Assembly: GCA_001770935.1 (NCBI GenBank)
Contig: MESI01000001.1
Span: 1 to 64,000, forward strand
Source of the DNA: Burkholderiales bacterium RIFCSPLOWO2_12_FULL_61_40
Lineage (GTDB): Bacteria; Pseudomonadota; Gammaproteobacteria; Burkholderiales; Burkholderiaceae_C
Length of the DNA: 64,000 nucleotides
Direction: 5' to 3'
Shown here: piece by piece, positions 16,630-25,601 of the stretch
Position numbering within the stretch: position 1 is the stretch's first letter
Layout: the number at the start of each line of letters is the position of its first letter
Translations under genes and position numbers: made by a program
Notes under the pieces: model-generated
What the model saw: the letters and a program-made list of their open reading frames with translations, nothing else
Told to the model about the DNA's origin: nothing
Databases searched by the model: none

Positions 16630-18132
16630 TTAAGGGATGGGCGCTTGGGCGCCCTGGGTTAATAGACGGTGATAGAAGCGGATCGCTTCGGCATAGTTAC
16701 CGGTCGAAATACGTTCGTTGGTGCCATGGAAACGCGGCAGGTCTTCGGATTTGGCGCGCACCGGCGAAAATTTGAAAATATGGTCACTGACTTCACCAAA
16801 GTGCATGGAGTCGGTGCCGCCAATCATCAGTCCCGGCGCCACCAGGGTGCCGGGAAATACTTCCCGAATGGTGCGGTTGAGCAGGGCATATTGGGCGGAA
16901 TCGGTGGGCGCCACCTTGGACGCATCGACGGCGCCGGGCAAGGCAAACAATTCAAAGGTGTCGCTGCCTGTGGCCTGCGCCACTTGCGTTTTCATGCGCT
17001 CCATGATTTGCACCTTGGTATCCCCCGGCAGCAGCCGGAAATTGACCGTGGCCTCGGCGCGACCGGGCAACACATTGTCCTTGTTGCCCGCATTCACCAT
17101 GGTCAAGGCGGTGGTGGTGCGCAGCATGGCGTTGGTGCTGGCACCGGCTTCCAATTGCTTTTGCACCACAGGCCCGAACAGCCACAGGTTGGACAGGGCC
17201 ACACGGGAAAAACCGCCCATCTCGGGCGCCACGGTGGCAAACATGTCTCCCGCCACTCCGCGAATGCCACCGGGCAGTTGCTCGTCATCCACCCGTTTGA
17301 GCGCGGCACTCAGCATGGCAATGGCACTGGTTCCCCTGGGCGGCGGCATGGAAGAGTGGCCTGGCGTGGCCCCCATTTTCAATACCACCGACAGGTAACC
17401 CTTTTCCGCCACGCCGATCAAGGCCGCGGGTTTGCTCAAGCCGGGCATGATGCCGTCTGTGATCAACAAGCCTTCGTCCAGCACAAAATCAAGCCGAACC
17501 TTGCGCTCTTTCAGCAGCGCTGCAATGCGCGCAGCGCCCCGCAATCCGCCCACTTCCTCGTCGGCGCCATAGGCCAGGTAGACGGTGCGCTCGGGTTTGA
17601 AGCCGCTGGCAACCAGCATCTCCACGGCCTCCATCTGCGACATCAGGTTGCCCTTGTCGTCCCATGCGCCCCGGCCCCACACAAACCCATCCTTGATCTG
17701 GCCGGAGAACGGCTCCACCGCCCAGTCTTTTTCGGTGCCGGGGGCCACGGGCACCACGTCCTGGTGCGCCATCAGCAAAATAGCTTGGGCCTGCGGGTTG
17801 GAGCCCGGCCAGGTGTACAAAAGACTCAAGTCCCCCACCACTTCGCGCTGGAGCACGGCATGGGCTTGGGGAAAGCGGGTCTGCAGCAAGGCATGCAACT
17901 GTTGGAACTGGTCCGCGTGCAGGGCGGCATCGTCCCGGGAAGAGATGGTGCGCAGACGCACCGCCTCTCCCAGCCGGGCCGCCACCGCGGCTTCGTCCAC
18001 CGGCAACACCGCCACCGCAGGCACGTCCAACTGACGTGAGCCCTGGCGCGCGGTATTCACCGCCAGGACCGCCGCCAATAACAGCAGCACCCCCAGCAGG
18101 CCGAACAGAAGTTTCTTGAGCATGGTGCGCAA
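16630..18132 (-). CDS. M20 family metallopeptidase, PM20D1-like, membrane-anchored
   Basis: A 500-residue M20 peptidase or amidase. Residues 5-25 (LLFGLLGVLLLLAAVLAV) form a signal anchor, so the catalytic part is probably periplasmic. The di-zinc site is complete: the histidine in LLMAHQDVVP, the bridging aspartate in GRGAWDDKGN, the catalytic glutamate pair in GADEEVGG and the late histidine in GGTDSMHFGEVSD. The order of domains (catalytic, dimerisation, catalytic) and the length match the mammalian PM20D1 and yeast Cps1-like group, which act on N-acyl amino acids or peptides. It sits between fadB and the thiolase gene, 9 bases after fadB, so an amide bond hydrolysis that feeds an acyl chain to beta-oxidation is a plausible but unproven role. 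Confidence 0.9.
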   Translation of the reverse strand: MRTMLKKLLFGLLGVLLLLAAVLAVNTARQGSRQLDVPAVAVLPVDEAAVAARLGEAVRLRTISSRDDAALHADQFQQLHALLQTRFPQAHAVLQREVVGDLSLLYTWPGSNPQAQAILLMAHQDVVPVAPGTEKDWAVEPFSGQIKDGFVWGRGAWDDKGNLMSQMEAVEMLVASGFKPERTVYLAYGADEEVGGLRGAARIAALLKERKVRLDFVLDEGLLITDGIMPGLSKPAALIGVAEKGYLSVVLKMGATPGHSSMPPPRGTSAIAMLSAALKRVDDEQLPGGIRGVAGDMFATVAPEMGGFSRVALSNLWLFGPVVQKQLEAGASTNAMLRTTTALTMVNAGNKDNVLPGRAEATVNFRLLPGDTKVQIMERMKTQVAQATGSDTFELFALPGAVDASKVAPTDSAQYALLNRTIREVFPGTLVAPGLMIGGTDSMHFGEVSDHIFKFSPVRAKSEDLPRFHGTNERISTGNYAEAIRFYHRLLTQGAQAPIP

Positions 18133-18141
18133 GCGGCTCGC

Positions 18142-20241
18142 TTAGTTGAAGGACTTGCCTTCGGCGGCGAGCTTGGCCAGCAGAGGCGCAGGCTGCCAGA
18201 ACTTGGCATCGTCCAGCGGGTTTTGGGCAAAGCGGTTCATGGCTTGCACCACGTTGAACAGGCCCACTTCGTCAGCGTAGTTCATCGGGCCACCACGGTG
18301 GGCAGGGAAACCGTAACCAAAGATGTAGACGATGTCGATGTCGCTGGCCTTGTTGGCAATGCCCTCTTCCAGAATGTGCGCGGCTTCGTTCACCAGGCTG
18401 AACACCAGGCGCTGCACAATTTCTTCGTCCGAAATCTTGCGGGGGGTAATGCCCAAAGATTTGCGGTGCTCTTCAATCATCTGCACCACTTCGGCATTGG
18501 GGATAGCGTCGCGTTTGCCAGCAACGTAGTCATACCAACCCGCGCCGGTTTTCTGGCCAAAACGGCCTTTTTCGCACAACAAGTCAGCGGTCTTGCTGTA
18601 TTTCATGTCGGGCTGTTCGCTGTAACGGCGCTTGCGGATCGCCCAGCCGATGTCGTTACCGGCCAGATCACCCATGCGGAAGGGCCCCATGGCCATGCCA
18701 AACTTTTCCATGGCCTTGTCGACCTGGGCAGGCGTGCAGCCTTCGTCCAGCAGGAAACCACCTTGGCGGCCGTATTGCTCGATCATGCGGTTGCCGATGA
18801 AGCCGTCGCACACGCCAGACACCACAGCGGTCTTGCGGATTTTCTTGGCCACGGTCATCACGGTGGCCATGACGTCCTTGGCGGTTTTTGCGCCGCGCAC
18901 CACTTCCAGCAGCTTCATCACGTTGGCTGGGCTGAAGAAGTGCAGGCCCACCACGTCTTGCGGACGCTTGGTGAAGGACGCAATCTTGTCCACGTCCAGT
19001 GTGGAGGTGTTGGACGCCAAGATGGCGCCGGGTTTCATCACGCGGTCCAGTTCCTTGAACACGGCTTCCTTGACACCGATTTCTTCAAACACGGCCTCAA
19101 TGACCATGTCGGTGCCGTTCAGCTCGTCGTAGCTCAGGGTGGTGGTCAACAGACTCATGCGCTGCTCGTACTTGTCTGCTTTTAGCTTGCCCTTTTTGAC
19201 CTGGGCTTCGTAGTTTTTGCGGATGGTGGCCACGCCACGGTCCAGCGCTTCTTGCTTCATTTCCAGCATCTTGACTGGAATGCCGGCGTTCAAGAAGTTC
19301 ATGGCAATGCCGCCACCCATGGTGCCCGCACCAATCACCGCTATGGAGTTGATAGCGCGTTGCGCTGTGTCTGCGGGGACATCGGGGATTTTGGAGGCTG
19401 CACGCTCGGCCAGGAACAGGTGACGCAGGGATTTGCTCTCAGCAGTCCACATCAGGTTGATGAAGATTTCGCGCTCAACCGCCATACCAGCATCAAACTT
19501 GCCCTTGGTGGCCGCTTCGACCGCATCCACACACTTGGCGGGCGCAGGGAAGTTTTTGGACATACCCTTGACCATATTGCGTGCGAACTGGAAGTACGCA
19601 TCGCCCTGGGGATGCTTGCATTTGAGGTCGCGCACCAGAGGCAAGGGACGCACATCCACCACCGAGCGGGCAAAGGCCAGGGCCTCTTCAGCCAAAGACT
19701 CTGCGGATTGAGCGATCTTGTCGAACAGTTTTTGACCTGGCAGCATCGCCAGCATTTCGCTCTTGACGGGTTCGCCCGAAACAATCATGTTCAAGGCAGC
19801 CTCCACACCCAACACACGGGGCAGGCGCTGTGTGCCGCCAGCGCCGGGCAGCAGGCCCAGCTTCACTTCGGGCAAGGCCACGCTGGTGCCAGGCGCTGCC
19901 ACGCGGTAGTGGCAACCCAGAGCCAATTCCAGCCCTCCGCCCATCACCACGGTATGGATGGCAGCGATCACGGGTTTGGAGGAGTTTTCCAGCACACCGA
20001 TGACGCTGTTGAGGTTGGGCTCCTGCATGGCCAGGGGGGAACCAAATTCCTTGATATCCGCACCACCGGAGAACGCTTTGCCAGCGCCCGTGATCACAAT
20101 GGCCTTCACCGCCGCGTCGGCGTTGGCCTGGGCCATGCCGTCGGCAATGCCTTGGCGGGTGGACAAACCCAAACCGTTCACAGGCGGGTTGTTCAGGGTG
20201 ATGATGGCGATGTCGCCATGAACTTGGTATTGGGCGGTCAT
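18142..20241 (-). CDS. fadB: Bifunctional enoyl-CoA hydratase / 3-hydroxyacyl-CoA dehydrogenase
   Basis: A 699-residue fusion in the order hydratase then dehydrogenase. The N-terminal crotonase domain (about 1-190) has the oxyanion-hole segments [11 protein letters not shown] and [12 protein letters not shown], with catalytic glutamates in GGLELA and [11 protein letters not shown]. The NAD-binding domain starts at [16 protein letters not shown] (about 297). The dehydrogenase histidine is in [10 protein letters not shown] and the C-terminal helical domain contains [11 protein letters not shown]. It performs the second and third steps of beta-oxidation; the thiolase is encoded two genes downstream. 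Length and layout resemble peroxisomal-type multifunctional enzyme 1 and FadJ more than the classical FadB. The promoter region has a TetR-type palindrome. Confidence 0.93.
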   Translation of the reverse strand: MTAQYQVHGDIAIITLNNPPVNGLGLSTRQGIADGMAQANADAAVKAIVITGAGKAFSGGADIKEFGSPLAMQEPNLNSVIGVLENSSKPVIAAIHTVVMGGGLELALGCHYRVAAPGTSVALPEVKLGLLPGAGGTQRLPRVLGVEAALNMIVSGEPVKSEMLAMLPGQKLFDKIAQSAESLAEEALAFARSVVDVRPLPLVRDLKCKHPQGDAYFQFARNMVKGMSKNFPAPAKCVDAVEAATKGKFDAGMAVEREIFINLMWTAESKSLRHLFLAERAASKIPDVPADTAQRAINSIAVIGAGTMGGGIAMNFLNAGIPVKMLEMKQEALDRGVATIRKNYEAQVKKGKLKADKYEQRMSLLTTTLSYDELNGTDMVIEAVFEEIGVKEAVFKELDRVMKPGAILASNTSTLDVDKIASFTKRPQDVVGLHFFSPANVMKLLEVVRGAKTAKDVMATVMTVAKKIRKTAVVSGVCDGFIGNRMIEQYGRQGGFLLDEGCTPAQVDKAMEKFGMAMGPFRMGDLAGNDIGWAIRKRRYSEQPDMKYSKTADLLCEKGRFGQKTGAGWYDYVAGKRDAIPNAEVVQMIEEHRKSLGITPRKISDEEIVQRLVFSLVNEAAHILEEGIANKASDIDIVYIFGYGFPAHRGGPMNYADEVGLFNVVQAMNRFAQNPLDDAKFWQPAPLLAKLAAEGKSFN

Positions 20242-20266
20242 GTTTGCATTCCTTGAATGTAAAAAT

Positions 20267-20280
20267 AGAACGGTCGTTCT
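20267..20280. promoter_or_regulatory. TetR-type operator upstream of fadB
   Basis: AGAACG-GT-CGTTCT is a perfect inverted repeat 26 bases upstream of the fadB start, flanked by A and T runs. Such sites are typical of TetR-family repressors of fatty acid degradation; no such repressor gene lies in this window. Confidence 0.6.
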
Positions 20281-20309
20281 TTTTTGTGATTGTAGAAGGT
20301 TTTTAAAGC

Positions 20310-20333
20310 CTGCGGCAAGTCGATTTGTCGCAG
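20310..20333 (-). terminator. Hairpin behind livF, weak terminator candidate
   Basis: CTGCGGCAA and TTGTCGCAG form a nine-pair stem with one G-U pair and a six-base loop, 18 bases after the livF stop. On the minus strand it is followed by GGCTTT but not by a long T run, so it may only attenuate transcription between the liv genes and fadB. Confidence 0.35.
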
Positions 20334-20350
20334 TTGGGACAAGCCGGGGT

Positions 20351-21046
20351 CTAGACCTCCAGCCATTCCTTGCGGATATCGGTGTTGTTCAGCAACGCTT
20401 GCGGCGTACCTTCAAACACCACGCTGCCGTGTCCCATGACAAAACAGCGGTCAGAAATCTTCATGGCGATGGTGAGCTTTTGCTCGATCAACAGCACCGA
20501 AATGCCCCGTTTGCGCAGTTCCTGCAAATATTCGGCCACCAGTTCCACAATCTTGGGCGCCAGCCCTTCGGTGGGCTCATCGATGATGATCAGGTCGGGG
20601 TCGCCCATCAGGGTGCGGCACAGGGTGAGCATTTGCTGCTCGCCGCCCGACATCACGCCGGCTTCGGTGTGCTCGCGTTCTTTCAAGCGCGGAAACATGC
20701 GGTACATGTCTTCAAAGGTCCAGCGGGGCTTGGTTTTGCCCCGCTTTTGCCCCAGCAACAGGTTTTGGTGCACGGTCAGCTTGGGGAAAATATCGCGGTT
20801 CTCGGGAACATACCCAATGCCCAGATGGGCAATCTCGTAGGTTTTGGAGCCGCGTATTTCACGCCCCTTCCACTGCACCGAGCCCTGGCAATCCACCAGC
20901 CCCATGATGGCCTTGGCCGTGGTGGAGCGGCCCGATCCGTTGCGCCCCAGCAGGGCCACGATTTCACCGGGCCCTACATGCATGTCCACGCCATGGAGCA
21001 CATGGCTTTTGCCGTAGAAGGCATTGAGATTGGATACTTTCAACAT
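20351..21046 (-). CDS. livF: Branched-chain amino acid-type ABC transporter ATPase LivF, Walker A lysine replaced
   Basis: A 231-residue ABC ATPase of the LivF group. The P-loop reads GRNGSGRSTT, with arginine where almost all ABC proteins have the catalytic lysine. The signature MSGGEQQMLTL, Walker B LIIIDEPTEGLAP and the switch region LLIEQK are intact. It is the last gene of the liv set: LivG ends 2 bases before its start. Together with the altered signature in LivG this predicts an asymmetric pair of ATP sites. Energises import of a carboxylate or amino acid bound by LivK or by the second binding protein. The gene itself is certain; the arginine is read directly from codon CGC. Confidence 0.93.
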   Translation of the reverse strand: MLKVSNLNAFYGKSHVLHGVDMHVGPGEIVALLGRNGSGRSTTAKAIMGLVDCQGSVQWKGREIRGSKTYEIAHLGIGYVPENRDIFPKLTVHQNLLLGQKRGKTKPRWTFEDMYRMFPRLKEREHTEAGVMSGGEQQMLTLCRTLMGDPDLIIIDEPTEGLAPKIVELVAEYLQELRKRGISVLLIEQKLTIAMKISDRCFVMGHGSVVFEGTPQALLNNTDIRKEWLEV

Positions 21047-21048
21047 AT

Positions 21049-21843
21049 TCAGTGTCCTTGTGCCTGCGCGTCCGCCACCGACGAGCCCAGGTAGGCTTCT
21101 TGCACCTTGGCGTTGGCGCGCACCGCATCGGGGGTGTCAAAAGCGATGACTTCGCCATACACCACCACCGCAATCTTGTCCGCCAGACCAAACACCACGC
21201 CCATGTCGTGTTCCACCGTCAGCAGGGTTTTACCTTCGGTCACGGATTTGATCAGGGCGATAAACCGCGTGGTTTCGCTCTTGCTCATGCCCGCCGTTGG
21301 TTCGTCCAGCAAGATGACGCTGGCACCGCCACCAATGGTGATGCCGATTTCCAGCGCGCGCTGTTCGGCATAGGTGAGGTTGACCGCCAGCACATCGCGT
21401 TTTTTGTCGAGCTGGATCATCTCCATCAGTTCGCGTGCTTTCTGGTTGGCGTCATCCAGGTTCATCAAAAACTTCAGGAAGGTGTACTTGTAGCCCAGAC
21501 TCCACAGCACACTGCAGCGCAGATTCTCAAAGACGCTGAGCTGCGGAAAGATATTGGTGATCTGAAAGCTGCGCGACAAGCCCAGGCGGTTGATCTCGAA
21601 CGGCCGCATGCCATTGATGCGCTGTCCATGCAGCAGCACGTCCCCGCTGCTGGGCTCAAAACGCCCGCTGATCAGGTTGAACAAGGTGGACTTGCCCGCG
21701 CCATTGGGTCCGATCACGGCCACCCGTTCGCCGGAACGTACCGCCAGGTTGATGCCCCGAATGATTTCCGATTTACCGAAGTTTTTGCGCAAATCGCGCA
21801 GCTCCAGTGCCATCTCGCCGGAAGAGGTGTGGGTCGTGCTCAC
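21049..21843 (-). CDS. livG: Branched-chain amino acid-type ABC transporter ATPase LivG, altered signature motif
   Basis: A 264-residue ABC ATPase. Walker A is canonical (IGPNGAGKSTLFN), Walker B is VILLDEPTAGMS, and the H-loop LTVEHDMGVVFGLAD is present. The signature is LTYAEQRALEIG, where LivG proteins normally have YGEQ or YGQQ, so the key glycine is alanine. The start overlaps the livM stop by four bases. With LivF it forms the cytoplasmic motor of the importer. The two departures are complementary, because each ATP site combines Walker A of one subunit with the signature of the other. Confidence 0.94.
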   Translation of the reverse strand: MSTTHTSSGEMALELRDLRKNFGKSEIIRGINLAVRSGERVAVIGPNGAGKSTLFNLISGRFEPSSGDVLLHGQRINGMRPFEINRLGLSRSFQITNIFPQLSVFENLRCSVLWSLGYKYTFLKFLMNLDDANQKARELMEMIQLDKKRDVLAVNLTYAEQRALEIGITIGGGASVILLDEPTAGMSKSETTRFIALIKSVTEGKTLLTVEHDMGVVFGLADKIAVVVYGEVIAFDTPDAVRANAKVQEAYLGSSVADAQAQGH

Positions 21844-23111
21844 AGTGCTTCCCTTCGTTTGATTTCTTGTTCAATACTCTCCTGGACCACACTCCAGCGG
21901 CCCAGAAACTGACGGCGGCACAGCTCAAACAAACCCAGGCCCACGACCATGACCACACCCGCGCCCAGCCAAGCGCCAGGGCTTGCGGTATCCAGGCTGG
22001 CACCCAGAAAGTGCAACTCGCCCCCCATGGCGGCATTGAGCTGGCGGTGGTACACCATTTCCAGCAGGGCAGCCACACCCGCAAACCCCACCAGGCCCGT
22101 CAACACCAGCGCAGCGTAGTGCCTCAAAAGGCCTTTGAACTTGCCAAAACTGGCCACTCGCAGGTTCATCATCACCAGGCTGGCGATACCGCCGGGGGCG
22201 TACATCACCATGAACAGAAAAATGAAACCCAGGTACAGCAGCCAGGCCTTGGTCAACTCGCTAAGCACCACAAAGGCCAGCACCATCAGCACCGCGCCGA
22301 TGATGGGGCCAAAAAAGAAAGTGGCTCCGCCCAAAAAAGTGAACAGAAGGTAGGCCCCCGAGCGCCCTGCCCCCACCACTTCGGCCGTCACAATCTCAAA
22401 GTTCAGGGCCGCCAGACCACCTGAGATGCCCGCAAAAAAGCCCGCAATGATGAACGCGGTGTAGCGCACCCGCTGCGGGTTGTAGCCAATGAACTCGACC
22501 CGCTCGGGGTTGTCGCGCACCGCATTGAGCATGCGCCCCAAGGGCGTGCCGGTAAACGCAAACATCAGCGCCACGGCCACAAAGGTGTAGGCCGCAATCA
22601 GGTAATAAACCTGCACCGCAGGTGCAAACGTGATTCCCATGAAGGGCTGGCCAACCACCCGGTTGCTGGAGATGCCCGCTTCGCCCCCGAAAAAATCGGA
22701 AAACATCAAAGACATGGCAAACACCAGCTCCGCCATGCCCAGCGTGATCATGGCAAAGGTGTTGCCGGATTTGCGGGTGGTGACAAACCCCAGCAAAATG
22801 GCAAAACCCATGCCGGCCACGCCGCCCACGAGCGGCACCATGCCCACAGGCAAAGGCAGGCTACCCTGCCCCACTGCGTTGAGCGCATGGATGGCCATAT
22901 AGGCCCCCAGGCCTGTATACACCGCATGGCCGAAGCTCAGCATGCCGCCTTGGCCCAGCAGCATGTTGTAGGACAGGCAGGCAATGATGGCAATGCCCAT
23001 CTGGGACAGCATGGTGATGGACAAACCGCTGCCAAACACCTGCGGCGCCAGCACCAGCACCAGGGCAAACAGCCCCCAGACCAAGACGCGGCCTTTTTTT
23101 ATGGAAAACAT
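21840..23111 (-). CDS. livM: ABC transporter permease LivM
   Basis: A 423-residue permease with about ten hydrophobic segments. Recognisable family parts are YNMLLGQGGMLSFGHAVY near residue 50, and the coupling region with GRMLNAVRDNPERVEFIGYN (about 190-210). The C-terminal 90 residues are an extension beyond the usual LivM core that contains two more hydrophobic segments (LVLTGLVGFAGVAALLEMV and AGVVMVVGLGLFELC). The gene overlaps livG by four bases and starts six bases after livH. It forms the membrane channel with LivH. Confidence 0.93.
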   Translation of the reverse strand: MFSIKKGRVLVWGLFALVLVLAPQVFGSGLSITMLSQMGIAIIACLSYNMLLGQGGMLSFGHAVYTGLGAYMAIHALNAVGQGSLPLPVGMVPLVGGVAGMGFAILLGFVTTRKSGNTFAMITLGMAELVFAMSLMFSDFFGGEAGISSNRVVGQPFMGITFAPAVQVYYLIAAYTFVAVALMFAFTGTPLGRMLNAVRDNPERVEFIGYNPQRVRYTAFIIAGFFAGISGGLAALNFEIVTAEVVGAGRSGAYLLFTFLGGATFFFGPIIGAVLMVLAFVVLSELTKAWLLYLGFIFLFMVMYAPGGIASLVMMNLRVASFGKFKGLLRHYAALVLTGLVGFAGVAALLEMVYHRQLNAAMGGELHFLGASLDTASPGAWLGAGVVMVVGLGLFELCRRQFLGRWSVVQESIEQEIKRREAL

Positions 23112-23117
23112 ACGTAC

Positions 23118-24152
23118 TTAACCTTCCCGTTTACCCAACAAGCCCTTGGGCCGGAATATCAAAATCAAGACCAAAAACAGGTAGGGCAGGATCGGCGCTA
23201 CCTGCGACAGGGTCAGCTTGGCAACGGAGTTGTTGCGCGCCGCCTCGCTCAGCGTTACACCCAGATTGCCCAAAACGCTGATCAGGGAATAGTCGAAGGC
23301 AATGGCAAAGGTCTGAATGACACCGATCAGCAAGGAGGCCAAAAAAGCCCCCGACAAGGACCCCAAGCCACCCACTACCACCACCACAAAGATGATGGAG
23401 CCCACCGTGCCCGCCATGGACGGCTCGGTCACGTAGGTACTTCCGCCAATCACACCGGCCAGCCCGGCCAGGCCGGTGCCCGCGCCAAACACCAGCATGA
23501 AGACCCGGGGCACGTTGTGCCCCAGGGATTCGGCCATGTGGGGATGGGTCAGCGCCGCCTGGATCACCAGGCCGATGCGGGTATGGGTCAGCAACAGCCA
23601 CAAGCCCACCAGCATCAGCAGCGCCACGACCATCATGAAGCCGCGCGTCAGGGGAAAAGGAGAGCACACCACCCGCACCGCGGCGTCGGCCGCACTGCAG
23701 AGGTCGGCAGGCGCCGTCCCCCAGACCAGGCGCAGTCCGTCCACGGCATGGTTGACCAGGGTGAACGCCGGGCCTTTCAGGCTTTCGGGTGGGTTGAACT
23801 CCAAAGCGGTGCGGCCCCAGATGAGTTGCACCAGCTCCAAAACGATGTAGGACAGGCCAAAAGTGATCAACAACTCGGCGACATGGCCAAACTTGTGCAC
23901 ACGTCGCAAGGCAAGGCGTTCAAACAAGGCGCCCAGGCCGCCCACCAGCAAGGGCGCAATCACCAGTGCGGGCCAAAACCCCATGACGCCCGACAAGGTG
24001 TAGCCCACATAGGCACCCACCATATAGAAGCTGGCGTGTGCGAAATTGAGCACACCCATCATGCTGAAAATCAGCGTCAGCCCTGCGCTGAGCATGAACA
24101 GCAAGAGCCCGTAGCTCAAACCATTCAGCATCGAAATAATGAAGAACTCCAT
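23118..24152 (-). CDS. livH: ABC transporter permease LivH
   Basis: An approximately 344-residue permease. ATG 24152 is chosen so that the protein starts MEFFIISMLNGLSYGLLLFM as LivH proteins do; the open frame further upstream adds a hydrophilic stretch without homology. Family landmarks are MGVLNFAHASFYMVGAYVGY, RRVHKFGHVAELLITFGLS and the coupling loop ALTHPHMAESLGHNVPRVF, followed by GAGTGLAGLAGVIGG. An insertion of about 45 residues lies between the third and fourth hydrophobic regions (around VDGLRLVWGTAPADLCS), probably a periplasmic loop. Partner of LivM. Confidence 0.93.
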   Translation of the reverse strand: MEFFIISMLNGLSYGLLLFMLSAGLTLIFSMMGVLNFAHASFYMVGAYVGYTLSGVMGFWPALVIAPLLVGGLGALFERLALRRVHKFGHVAELLITFGLSYIVLELVQLIWGRTALEFNPPESLKGPAFTLVNHAVDGLRLVWGTAPADLCSAADAAVRVVCSPFPLTRGFMMVVALLMLVGLWLLLTHTRIGLVIQAALTHPHMAESLGHNVPRVFMLVFGAGTGLAGLAGVIGGSTYVTEPSMAGTVGSIIFVVVVVGGLGSLSGAFLASLLIGVIQTFAIAFDYSLISVLGNLGVTLSEAARNNSVAKLTLSQVAPILPYLFLVLILIFRPKGLLGKREG

Positions 24153-24263
24153 CAGCCGTTTACCTTTCACCCCCCAGGGAGCCGCAAGTACCATTCACAG
24201 AAAACAGGGCCCAATGCATAGCCTGCCATTGAGCCCTGCCACCGGTCACCGCTGGTGCGTGGA

Positions 24264-25493
24264 TCAGGGGCGCTTCATCTGGCAGCTGGTGGGGGTGCTG
24301 GCCACATAGGACGCATAGGTTTTCACCGGAGCCAGGGTCATGCCCGTGTTTTCCGGGCTGTAAGGGTATTTTTTGTCGGCCTTTTGCCAGGCCGTCAAGA
24401 ACAGCGGTTGTTGCAGCTGGTGGTCGGTTTTGCGCATTTCGACTTCACCGTTGAAGCTCTTGAACTTCAGGCCTTCCATGGCGGCGGCCACTTTGACCGG
24501 GTCGGTGGACTTGGCTTTGGCCATGGCGTCGCCCAGGATGTTGTAGATATGGATGACGGAGCCGGTATAGAAGTCGTCGTTGAATTTGGCCTTGAATTCG
24601 TTTTCCCATTTCTCCATCTGTCCACCCATGTTGTAGTGGTTGTAGGCAATCTGGTACACCCGGCCTGCGGCATTCGCACCCAAGGCGGTGGGTGTGCCGG
24701 TCACCCCTGTGTAGTAGGTGTAAAAGTTGCCGGTATACCCATTTTCGTTGGCCGCCTTGATCAGCAAGGACAAATCGGTTCCCCAGTTGCCGGTGATGAC
24801 CGTATCGGCGCCGGAAGCCTTGATTTTGGCAATGTAGGGGGCGAAATCGCGCACCTGGGCCAGAGGGTGCAAGTCCTCTCCTGCCACCTGGATATCCGGG
24901 CGCTTGCGGCCCAGGGTTTCCTTGGCAAAACGCGCCACCTGCTGCCCATGGGAGTAATTCTGGTTGATCAGGTACACCTTCTTGATGTCCTTCTTGTCGG
25001 TCATGAAGGTGGTCAGCGCTTCCATTTTCATGGAGGTGTCTGCGTCAAAGCGGAAATGCCAGTAGCTGCATTTGTTGTTGGTGAAATCGGGGTCCACCGC
25101 CGAATGGTTCAGGTAAACCACCTCTTTGCCTGGATTGCGTTCATTGTGCTTGTTGACCGCATCAATCAAGGCACCGGCCACCGCAGACCCACTGCCCTGC
25201 GTGATGTAGCGCACGCCCTGGTCGATTGCAGACTTCAAGGCATTCAGGCTCTCGGTGGGGCTGAGCTTGTTGTCAATTGCAAGCACTTCAAATTTGACAC
25301 CGGCAGGGTTGCTTTGGTTGAATTTTTCAGCAAAAAACTGGAAGCTCTTCAATTGGTTGGCGCCTACGGGACCCATCAGGCCCGACAGGGGATCGATGAA
25401 CGCGATTTTGACCGTCTCGCCCTTTTGGGCCATGGCGGTTTGCGCACACACAACAACCGCAGCGGCGGCAACGAACTTGAATCCGAATTTCAT
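24264..25493 (-). CDS. livK: Periplasmic substrate-binding protein of the Liv-type importer
   Basis: A 409-residue type I periplasmic binding protein (Peripla_BP_6). The signal peptide is MKFGFKFVAAAAVVVCAQTAMA, cleaved after AMA. The mature part begins KGETVKIAFIDPLSGLMGPVG, the usual opening, and has the segment VRYITQGSGSAVAGALIDAVN. ATG 25493 follows AGGAG at good spacing. The ligand is not readable. The neighbouring CoA ligase and beta-oxidation genes suggest an aromatic, dicarboxylic or other carboxylic acid rather than leucine. A perfect 20-base palindrome lies 33 bases upstream. Confidence 0.92.
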   Translation of the reverse strand: MKFGFKFVAAAAVVVCAQTAMAQKGETVKIAFIDPLSGLMGPVGANQLKSFQFFAEKFNQSNPAGVKFEVLAIDNKLSPTESLNALKSAIDQGVRYITQGSGSAVAGALIDAVNKHNERNPGKEVVYLNHSAVDPDFTNNKCSYWHFRFDADTSMKMEALTTFMTDKKDIKKVYLINQNYSHGQQVARFAKETLGRKRPDIQVAGEDLHPLAQVRDFAPYIAKIKASGADTVITGNWGTDLSLLIKAANENGYTGNFYTYYTGVTGTPTALGANAAGRVYQIAYNHYNMGGQMEKWENEFKAKFNDDFYTGSVIHIYNILGDAMAKAKSTDPVKVAAAMEGLKFKSFNGEVEMRKTDHQLQQPLFLTAWQKADKKYPYSPENTGMTLAPVKTYASYVASTPTSCQMKRP

Positions 25494-25525
25494 TTAATGT
25501 CTCCTGTAAATATCGATCCATGGAA

Positions 25526-25545
25526 GCGTACAAATATTTGTACGC
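25526..25545. promoter_or_regulatory. Perfect 20-base palindrome upstream of livK
   Basis: GCGTACAAATATTTGTACGC is exactly self-complementary and lies 33 bases before the livK start, between it and the ligase stop. It is a likely dimeric-repressor operator controlling the transporter genes; the regulator is not in the window or not identifiable. Confidence 0.6.
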
Positions 25546-25561
25546 GGTACCTCAAGGGTTT

Positions 25562-25594
25562 CCCCCAAGTCTTATCACCAATGCGACTTGGGGG
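25562..25594 (-). terminator. Strong hairpin directly behind the acyl-CoA ligase gene
   Basis: CCCCCAAGTC and GACTTGGGGG form a perfect 10-pair stem around a 13-base loop, 7 bases after the ligase stop. On the minus strand it is followed by AAACCC and not a T run, so it is not a standard intrinsic terminator. It could protect an mRNA 3' end or reduce read-through into livK. Confidence 0.45.
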
Positions 25595-25601
25595 CGTGCG
25601 C

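Noticed and set aside
19335-19375. Possible seventh copy of the palindromic repeat inside fadB (GCTATGGAGTTGATAGC then GCGTTGCGC)
   Set aside because: It coincides with the conserved NAD-binding segment [11 protein letters not shown], and the downstream blocks of the repeat are missing; likely chance.
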